From Robiginitomaculum sp. (GTDB lineage: Bacteria; Pseudomonadota; Alphaproteobacteria; Caulobacterales; Maricaulaceae), in NCBI GenBank assembly GCA_026982235.1, contig JALSHM010000018.1:1-6726 (forward strand): DNA of 6,726 nucleotides, given 5' to 3'. Positions 1 through 5,507 of the stretch are shown here, one piece after another (position 1 is the stretch's first letter; each line of letters begins with the position of its first letter). Below the pieces are notes generated by a model. The model saw nothing but the letters and a program-made list of their open reading frames with translations. It was not told the origin of the DNA and ran no database searches. The position numbers and the translations under genes are program-made.

Positions 1-1
1 C

Positions 2-439
2 ACAATTGGTTTTCGGCTATTTCATGAACAAGGCGGCAACGAGACCGGTTTTGGCTTTGGCATCTCTGTGCCTATAGGCATTAAACAGCGTAATGCCGTT
101 GCCGCCCGCGATAACTCAAAAGCCAAAGCCGCGCAATATGCCGCCGCACATACACACCGTGAAGTTAGCCTCGTCGCAAAACGGGATGTACAAATGGTGT
201 TTAATACATATCGCAGTTGGCAATCCACTGTCAAAGCTTTGGAAAGTAATCGCTTCGTCATAGAAAAAACACGGCGTAGCTATGAGCTTGGCGCCCACGA
301 TTTTGCCGCATTGCTTGTAGCCGAACAGCAGTATTTAGACAGCAAAGAGGCCGAAGTTCAAGCCCGTCACAAAGCCCACAATGCATGGCTCCAGCTTAAA
401 ATAGATGCCCATGAGCTTTGGCTCGAAAATGTGCATTAA
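2..439 (+). CDS. TolC-family outer-membrane efflux protein, C-terminal 145 residues (5' end outside window)
   Basis: The frame is open from the window edge to a TAA at 437-439, so this is the end of a longer gene; a complete family member is usually about 400-480 residues. The visible part starts near the second OEP repeat. The stretch GFGFGISVPIG (about codons 17-27) matches the strand-then-proline pattern (xVxxPIxx) that precedes the long periplasmic helices in TolC/CusC/CzcC-type channels. It is followed by Ala/Lys/Glu/Gln-rich heptad-like helices, then by the second helix pair with ...RRSYELGAHDFAALLVAEQQYLDS, the family's usual YxxG...LLxAqxxxL pattern. The protein would form a trimeric barrel and periplasmic tunnel for an efflux pump. 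The overall look is closer to CzcC/CusC-like channels than to E. coli TolC, but this is an impression and does not prove metal transport. It is a different protein from the channel at 5488-6726. Its own pump partner is presumably upstream, outside the window. Confidence 0.85.
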   Translation, partial: TIGFRLFHEQGGNETGFGFGISVPIGIKQRNAVAARDNSKAKAAQYAAAHTHREVSLVAKRDVQMVFNTYRSWQSTVKALESNRFVIEKTRRSYELGAHDFAALLVAEQQYLDSKEAEVQARHKAHNAWLQLKIDAHELWLENVH

Positions 440-446
440 ACCTAAA

Positions 447-486
447 TCTGTGGTAATTAAGCCGTAACGCACCTATACCCCACAGA
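447..486. repeat. Imperfect inverted repeat between the channel gene and tetR
   Basis: TCTGTGGTA at 447-455 is complementary to TA plus CCACAGA at 476-486 if two C residues (478-479) are bulged out, leaving a loop of about 20 bases. It starts 8 bases after the stop codon of the upstream channel gene. A terminator is possible from its position, but no T-run follows, so it would not be a standard intrinsic terminator. It might also be a protein-binding site or chance. Confidence 0.25.
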
Positions 487-515
487 AGACTCAAACATAA
501 ACAGCAAATAAACAC

Positions 516-544
516 TTGCATGTGAGTACTTACTTGCATATATG
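516..544 (+). promoter_or_regulatory. Possible weak sigma70-type promoter overlapping the operator
   Basis: TTGCAT (516-521) and TATATG (539-544) are separated by 17 bases and could be -35 and -10 elements, with 3/6 and 4/6 matches to the E. coli consensus. The palindrome at 517-538 would then lie across the spacer, as expected for a repressor-controlled promoter. The -10 would overlap the first tetR ATG, so transcription would begin near 551, where the second in-frame ATG lies. This promoter therefore requires translation from that second ATG with little or no leader. Consensus matches are poor and the call is tentative. Confidence 0.22.
517..538. promoter_or_regulatory. Candidate TetR-family operator, 22-bp palindrome
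   Basis: The 22-bp site is an imperfect palindrome centred between 527 and 528. The outer arms are TGCA (517-520) and TGCA (535-538), and the core AGTACT (525-530) is flanked by GT and AC (522-523 and 532-533). Nine of eleven base pairs are symmetric; only 521/534 and 524/531 mismatch. It ends three bases before the first ATG of the TetR gene. Length, symmetry and position fit the operators of AcrR-like repressors, which usually bind a palindrome over their own promoter. The site also contains most of a direct repeat ACTTGCAT (514-521 and 532-539). Autoregulation by the adjacent TetR protein is inferred. Confidence 0.55.
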
Positions 545-1144
545 GAGAGCATGATTAGGAAGACTGGAGACGAGCGGCGGGCTGAGATTATTCAAAGTTC
601 GCTAGAATTAGCATCTGAGGTTGGCATTGCGAAAGTGTCGACGCAGGCGATTGCTGACCGCGTGGGTATTGCCCAGGCGACTGTGTTTCGGCACTTCAAA
701 ACCCGTAATGATATTTTCCGGGCCGTGCTGGAGTTCGTAGCGGGCAATGTTTTTAAAGCCCTAGAAGGGCAAATGCTTTCAGACAAGCCAGCCGATGTGA
801 GGCTTGAAACATTTATCCGGCGGCATCTGACCATGGTCAGTAAGGTCAAAGGCGTGCCGCGTATTATATTCTCTGACCGCCTGCATGTTGAAGATCCAGA
901 GCTTAAAAAAACCGTGCAAGCCATTGTCACAAAACTAACAGAAAATATATCGAAGCTAGTTGAGGACGGTATCGAGGAAGGCGTATTTGATAAAAACGTC
1001 AACCCCGACCAAATGGCACGCATGGTGGTAACCTTGGTACAGGGTTCGGTTATACGTTGGTCGATCTTTGATTTTAACTACAAACTTACCGATATGGCAG
1101 ACGAAATTTGGGATGTCATATGGCCGGCCCTGAAGAAGAAATAA
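542..1144 (+). CDS. TetR/AcrR-family transcriptional repressor
   Basis: This 200-residue protein has the usual TetR size and layout. An N-terminal helix (DERRAEIIQSSLELASEVG, about 10-28) is followed by a helix-turn-helix at about 32-59, including TQAIADRVGIAQATVFRHF, very close to the family consensus. The rest (about 60-200) is a variable all-helical region expected to bind ligand and dimerise. It most likely represses itself and the pump genes downstream; the ligand is unknown. Two starts are possible: ATG at 542 and ATG at 551 (Met4). No good ribosome-binding site precedes 542. GGAGAG at 544-549 precedes 551, but only 3 bases separate GGAG from that ATG, which is short. A stop codon in frame at 509 rules out a longer protein. 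Family assignment is secure; role as local pump repressor is inferred from position and from the palindrome at 517-538. Confidence 0.93.
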   Translation: MESMIRKTGDERRAEIIQSSLELASEVGIAKVSTQAIADRVGIAQATVFRHFKTRNDIFRAVLEFVAGNVFKALEGQMLSDKPADVRLETFIRRHLTMVSKVKGVPRIIFSDRLHVEDPELKKTVQAIVTKLTENISKLVEDGIEEGVFDKNVNPDQMARMVVTLVQGSVIRWSIFDFNYKLTDMADEIWDVIWPALKKK

Positions 1145-1221
1145 GGAAAATAAATCTGCCTATAAGAGTGTTTTTTTGAACATAATTATAAGCGATTACT
1201 CACTGACAATAAGAGACGAAA
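1145..1221 (+). promoter_or_regulatory. AT-rich leader of the pump operon with operator-like half-site
   Basis: The 77-bp gap between tetR and the adaptor gene is AT-rich and includes T7 at 1171-1177 and CATAATTATAAG at 1181-1192, which contains -10-like hexamers (CATAAT, TATAAG) but no convincing -35. TACTCAC at 1197-1203 is the reverse complement of GTGAGTA at 522-528, the centre of the candidate operator. The outer TGCA arms are absent. The gap could hold a second promoter and a weaker repressor site, or it could simply be spacer inside a tetR-pump transcript. The adaptor's ribosome-binding site (AAGAGA, 1211-1216) is at its end. Confidence 0.25.
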
Positions 1222-2403
1222 ATGGATACAGACTTAAAAAACAATAAGCACAAAAGCTCCATAACAAAGAGCGACCCCATAACAAAGAGCGAAAGCAATT
1301 TACGAAAATGGGTCGTGCGCGTGTTATTTCTACTTGCCTTACTCCTCGTGGCTAAATTTGTGATACTGCCCAAAATGAAAGCCCGCCAAGCTGTGCCGCC
1401 GCCCGCACCTACACGGCCTATTGTCGTGAAAACCGTGCGCCTATCCCCGCAAACATTAGAGTTCACCCGTGACTATACGGCACGCATCACCGATGATGGT
1501 CGCACGATGGTATCAGCGCGCCTGAACACAACTATAGCAAAAGTATATTTCAGCGAAGGCGATATGGTCAAAGCAGGTGAAGTGCTGGCTTTGCTGGACA
1601 CGCAAGATGTGCGCTCCGAAGTCAATCGCGCCAAAGCATCGGTTACTAAAATCGAAGCCGACATTGAGTTCTTTGAAAAGCAAATCATCATTGACCGCAC
1701 GCTTTATGAAGGCGGCGCTATTCCAAAAACGGCACTTGATGATAGCGAGCGCAAACTCAAAGGTCTGCGCGCCAGTATCGCTCAGCAAGAAAGCGGACTA
1801 AGGCTCTCGCGACAAAAACTTGGCTATGGTAAAATCTACGCACCCGTCTCTGGCCGTATTCAAAAAGTGTATATTCGCAAAGGTGAGCAAGTCGCTCCCG
1901 GAAAACCCGTCATGGATATTGTTGGCGGTGCAAATTACAAAGCCGTAATTACCATTCCCGAGCGCGATATGGCTAATATCGCCCTTGGGAACACCGCCTA
2001 TATTCAAGTGCCAAATGGTGGTTTTTGGGCGGGCACAATAGATAAAATTTATCCAGCTCTTGATGAACGCACCCATACGGGCACTGTCGATGTTAAACTC
2101 GATAGCGAGATTAGTAATAAGTTTTTTGCAGGCTCAATGACAAATGTTCGTTTGGTCACTGCGCAATACGAAAATGTTCTAACTGTTCCAACACAAGCTA
2201 TTTTCAACAGAAATGGTATCAGCGGTGTCTTTACTATGCGTGATGAAGTTGCCCATTGGAAGCCCGTCACACTTGGCGCGACTAATGGCCTGCAAACTAT
2301 TATTGAAAGCGGTTTGAGCGTTGGCGAACAAGTCATCACCACGCCTTACCCATCACTAAATGAAGGTGTAAAAGTGTATATATCCGAGGGGGGCGAACAA
2401 TGA
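1222..2403 (+). CDS. RND efflux periplasmic adaptor subunit (HlyD/AcrA-type membrane fusion protein)
   Basis: The protein has 393 residues, normal for the family, and joins the inner-membrane permease to the outer-membrane channel. A charged cytoplasmic tail (1-29) is followed by one membrane helix (about 31-49, WVVRVLFLLALLLVAKFVIL). There is no lipobox cysteine, so it is anchored by the helix and not by lipid as AcrA is. A Pro-rich linker (RQAVPPPAPTRP) follows. The lipoyl domain is split around the hairpin: first half about 100-127 (VYFSEGDMVKAGEVLALLD), second half about 201-235 (IYAPVSGRIQKVYIRKGEQV). The helical hairpin between them (about 130-200) has its tip near L161-P168. The beta-barrel and membrane-proximal domains fill about 240-390. 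At the tip, the Arg and Ser of the channel-contact motif seen in AcrA (R..L......S) appear to be Ile and Pro here by hand alignment. AAGAGA at 1211-1216 serves as ribosome-binding site. The stop overlaps the permease start. Confidence 0.93.
   Translation: MDTDLKNNKHKSSITKSDPITKSESNLRKWVVRVLFLLALLLVAKFVILPKMKARQAVPPPAPTRPIVVKTVRLSPQTLEFTRDYTARITDDGRTMVSARLNTTIAKVYFSEGDMVKAGEVLALLDTQDVRSEVNRAKASVTKIEADIEFFEKQIIIDRTLYEGGAIPKTALDDSERKLKGLRASIAQQESGLRLSRQKLGYGKIYAPVSGRIQKVYIRKGEQVAPGKPVMDIVGGANYKAVITIPERDMANIALGNTAYIQVPNGGFWAGTIDKIYPALDERTHTGTVDVKLDSEISNKFFAGSMTNVRLVTAQYENVLTVPTQAIFNRNGISGVFTMRDEVAHWKPVTLGATNGLQTIIESGLSVGEQVITTPYPSLNEGVKVYISEGGEQ
1259..1292 (+). repeat. 18-bp tandem duplication inside the adaptor gene
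   Basis: CCATAACAAAGAGCGA occurs at 1259-1274 and again, identically, at 1277-1292, a period of 18 bases. The period is a multiple of three, so frame is kept, and the protein shows two copies of ITKS followed by an acidic residue (14-18 and 20-24). The repeat lies in the cytoplasmic tail before the membrane helix, where a small in-frame insertion would probably be tolerated. Confidence 0.8.
2386..2393 (+). promoter_or_regulatory. Strong ribosome-binding site for the permease, inside the adaptor gene
   Basis: GAGGGGGG lies six bases before the permease ATG at 2400 and within the last codons of the adaptor (the Glu-Gly-Gly near the C-terminus). Together with the ATGA overlap of stop and start at 2400-2403 it fixes the permease start and points to coupled translation of adaptor and permease. 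Confidence 0.7.
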
Positions 2404-5400
2404 GTTGGCCGCGCTTTTCCCTTAAATACCGTTATACAATTTTTGCCATTCTCATTGGCATTACCATATTGGGAGTCTTTGCCCGGCTCGCAATCCCAGT
2501 CAAGCTATTCCCGGATACGGATCCCCCTGTGATTACTGTTATCACTGCGTATCCGGGTGTAGCGGCTGCGGATATTGCTAAAAATGTTAGCAAAGCTATC
2601 GAAGAAGAAGTCGCCGCCATTGACGGCATTCGCAAAGTTAGCTCTACATCGCAAGTTGGCCTATCGATTGTTAAGGCCGAGTTCCATTATACGAAAACTA
2701 CAGAAGCCGCGACACTTGATACACAAAATGCTGTGGGCCGTATTCGACATAAGCTGCCGCCGCAGATCAAAGAACCACAAGTTCTTAGTTTCTCCTCATC
2801 CGACAAACCAATTTTGACATTTGCCATATCAAGCAAATCTCTGCCGCTACAAGACGTTAGAGAGCTAGCAGATAATGCCCTCAAAGACGCATTCCAACGC
2901 GTGGACGGCGTGGCGGCAGTGGATGTGTTTGGCGGCCATAAGAAAGAACTAGAAGTTACCCTCAACCGCGCCCAAATGCGCAGCTACGGTCTTAGTATTG
3001 AACAGGTTAAATCAGCCCTTAGGGGCTGGAACATCACGGCGTCTGGCGGGCGTGTCAATAAAGGCACGCAAGAAACAATTATTCGTTTCGATTTAACCCT
3101 AGAAAACGAGCAGCAAATTGAAAACATCGTTGTCGCCAATATGGGCGGGCGCAATATATTTATTGGCGATATTGCTAGCGTTAATTTTATGCAAAAAGAA
3201 GCCCGCTCTGCTTATCACTATAACGGGCAAGAGGCGATTGCTTTGCAAGTGATGAAACGTAGCGAAGCCAATACCGTCGAGGTTGCCGCTGAGGTGAAAA
3301 AGACATTGGCCGATATTGAGGCCAAGTTTCCGCTTCTTGACATTCAAATCGCGGACGATGATAGTGTGTTCACGTCCCTTGTGATTAACAACATGACGAC
3401 CACAGTTTTAATTGCGCTCGTGCTTACCATTTTCGTGGTTTTGCTATTTCTCGCCAATATCCGCCAAGCAGCCATTATAGCCCTGTCCATCCCCGTATCA
3501 TTCTTGATGACATTCATATTTATGAATTTTGCAGGCATTGACCTTAACATGGTTACCATGTCGGCGATTATTCTTTCGATTGGACTATTAGTAGATGACG
3601 GCATTGTTGTGCTGGAAAATATCAACCGCCATATGAAGCAAGGCGAGAAACCGTTTAAGGCTGCCCTTGTCGGTACGGAAGAAATTTTCCTCGCTGACCT
3701 TGCGGGGACGGTGACCACCATTTCCGTGCTTGTGCCTTTGATGTTCCTCGGCGGGTTTGTTGGTAAATTATTTGGCCCTCTCGCCCTAACTCTCACCTTC
3801 GCACTCGCGTCTTCATTCATTGTGTCCGTGACTTTAATTCCGCTACTCTCGGCGCTTTGGCTCCGCGATGACCATGAGAACCACCTGCTAGAGATAGTGC
3901 TATCACCCTTCCATGCTTTGCTTGATTATGTGAAAGGCGTTTATATTGGCTGGCTTAAAAGCGCCTTGAAATACCCTATCCTAACCCTCGTCATCGGTGT
4001 GCTTCTTATGGTGCCAAGCATTCGCATCATGAAATCTCTTGGCAGTGAAATGCTCCCAAAATTTGATGGTGGTAGCATTCAAGTCTCAGTAGATGCTATC
4101 CCCGGGACTGATCTTGCTGATACGCTAAAAATAGTCTCGAAGATTGAGCAAGCATTTCTGAGTGAAGACGGCGTTATCTCGGTTAGTACTATGGCGGGCT
4201 ATGAGGCGGGCGGGCGTTATCTTGGTTCGCGCGGTGCTATGGATGTCAACCAGGCCGAAATGACGGTCATCCTCACCCCGCGCAATAAACGCCCTCGTTC
4301 TATCTGGGACGTGATGGACAGCGTGCGGGAAAAGACGAACTCCATTCCAGGTGTCACGCTTTTAATTTTAAAGGAAAAAGGCGGCACGGCGCGCTCAACA
4401 ACTATTGCTCCGATTGATGTTAGAATTTCTGGCCCCGAGCAAGAACAGCTTGATATTTTAGGCGAGAAGGTTCTCGCTATAACCCAAAATGTACCGGGCA
4501 CACAAAATGTCTACCGCTCTTGGTCTATCGATACACCTGAAGCCAAAATCGTTATTGACCAAAGGCGGGCAAGCGAGCTTGGACTAGACGGAACCGCCAT
4601 TGCCAATGCCGCTTATCAATCCGTTGTCGGGGTTGTGGCCACACCTTTCAGACAAGAATTTGACCAAGATTTAGACATTTCTGTACGCTATGCACAGGCT
4701 GACCGCGATACGCTTAACGCCTTCCTTGATGTCGATATTATGAGCCGCACTGGTATTAGCTATCCCATGCGTGAAATCGGCCATATTGAAGAATACCTAG
4801 CCCCGCGTATTGTGACCCGCGAAGACTATCAACGTACGCTCAGTATTCTTGGCTATAATTACGGGCGGCCTTTATCAGGCGCGATTGCCGATGTGCAAAC
4901 AGGTATAGACGGGATTGATTTGCCTGATGGTTACAGCATCACCATTGCGGGTGAACAAACCGATTTTGTCGAAGCGCAAAAGCGTATGATTCGTGCCCTA
5001 CTGCTCGGCATTTTAGCCGTGTACCTCGTGCTTGTCGCCCAATTCCGTTCGTTCAAGCACCCCCTAACCATTATGATGGCCATCCCCATGCAAATTATCG
5101 GCGTGGCACTCGCGTTATTACTGGCGGGGAAGTATTTATCCATGCCCGCCTTGCTCGGCATAATCTTGCTGACGGGCACGGTAGTTAATAATGCCATTGT
5201 TCTCATCGACTATATTTTATCACGATTAAGAGACGGCGCAGAACTCCATGATGCTCTGGTCGAGTCCGTTTCCGTGCGTTACCGCCCGATTATGATGACC
5301 GCATTTTCCGATATTGCGGGCATGTTGCCACTCGCACTGGAATTATCCGTCGGCGCAGAGCGGTTCTCGCCCATCGCCACCGTAGTTATTGGCGGCATAC

Positions 5401-5507
5401 TCGCGGCCACCCTTTTGACCCTCATCTTCATCCCCGTGCTGTTCTCGCTATTTTACAAAGAGAGCGACATCGCCAAAGAGAAAGAATATGATGATAAACT
5501 TGCTTAA
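2400..5507 (+). CDS. RND-family efflux permease (AcrB-like, HAE-type group)
   Basis: At 1035 residues this is a complete RND transporter, an inner-membrane proton/substrate antiporter working as a trimer. The duplicated layout is clear: TM1 (about 11-30), a first periplasmic part starting with PVKLFPDTDPP, TM2-TM6 (about 333-351, 357-376, 384-407, 432-452, 461-485), TM7 (about 521-540), a second periplasmic part, and TM8-TM12 (about 866-1017). TM4 has the paired proton-carrying aspartates in GLLVDDGIVVLEN (D399, D400), typical of drug-type and not heavy-metal RND pumps. R960 and T967 in RYRPIMMT match AcrB R971 and T978. The AcrB K940 position in TM10 is asparagine here (N930 in TGTVVNNAIVLIDY), and TM11 carries D971 in SDIAGMLPLAL. 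The start differs from the AcrB/MexB type (no FFIxRPIFA), so this is a separate subfamily. Substrate is unknown, probably hydrophobic or amphiphilic. The gene overlaps both neighbours. Confidence 0.95.
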   Translation: MSWPRFSLKYRYTIFAILIGITILGVFARLAIPVKLFPDTDPPVITVITAYPGVAAADIAKNVSKAIEEEVAAIDGIRKVSSTSQVGLSIVKAEFHYTKTTEAATLDTQNAVGRIRHKLPPQIKEPQVLSFSSSDKPILTFAISSKSLPLQDVRELADNALKDAFQRVDGVAAVDVFGGHKKELEVTLNRAQMRSYGLSIEQVKSALRGWNITASGGRVNKGTQETIIRFDLTLENEQQIENIVVANMGGRNIFIGDIASVNFMQKEARSAYHYNGQEAIALQVMKRSEANTVEVAAEVKKTLADIEAKFPLLDIQIADDDSVFTSLVINNMTTTVLIALVLTIFVVLLFLANIRQAAIIALSIPVSFLMTFIFMNFAGIDLNMVTMSAIILSIGLLVDDGIVVLENINRHMKQGEKPFKAALVGTEEIFLADLAGTVTTISVLVPLMFLGGFVGKLFGPLALTLTFALASSFIVSVTLIPLLSALWLRDDHENHLLEIVLSPFHALLDYVKGVYIGWLKSALKYPILTLVIGVLLMVPSIRIMKSLGSEMLPKFDGGSIQVSVDAIPGTDLADTLKIVSKIEQAFLSEDGVISVSTMAGYEAGGRYLGSRGAMDVNQAEMTVILTPRNKRPRSIWDVMDSVREKTNSIPGVTLLILKEKGGTARSTTIAPIDVRISGPEQEQLDILGEKVLAITQNVPGTQNVYRSWSIDTPEAKIVIDQRRASELGLDGTAIANAAYQSVVGVVATPFRQEFDQDLDISVRYAQADRDTLNAFLDVDIMSRTGISYPMREIGHIEEYLAPRIVTREDYQRTLSILGYNYGRPLSGAIADVQTGIDGIDLPDGYSITIAGEQTDFVEAQKRMIRALLLGILAVYLVLVAQFRSFKHPLTIMMAIPMQIIGVALALLLAGKYLSMPALLGIILLTGTVVNNAIVLIDYILSRLRDGAELHDALVESVSVRYRPIMMTAFSDIAGMLPLALELSVGAERFSPIATVVIGGILAATLLTLIFIPVLFSLFYKESDIAKEKEYDDKLA

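Noticed and set aside
447..486. Inverted repeat as the terminator of the upstream channel gene
   Set aside because: The stem is interrupted, the loop is about 20 bases and no T-run follows; kept only as a low-confidence repeat.
592..1023. Open frame of 143 codons on the minus strand opposite tetR
   Set aside because: The plus-strand TetR protein has a textbook helix-turn-helix; the antisense product is Ser/Thr-rich with no recognisable feature.
1171..1177. Run of seven T after tetR as an intrinsic terminator
   Set aside because: No GC-rich stem precedes it, so tetR and the pump genes may still share a transcript.
3344..3820. Open frame of 158 codons on the minus strand within the permease gene
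   Set aside because: It lies opposite the conserved TM2-TM6 region of a clear RND permease and its translation resembles no family I know. It is a shadow of the real gene.
2400..5507. Heavy-metal (CusA/CzcA-type) permease, suggested by the CzcC-like look of the upstream channel
   Set aside because: TM4 carries the DD pair in GLLVDDGIVVLEN typical of drug-type pumps, and no methionine or other metal-binding pattern was evident.
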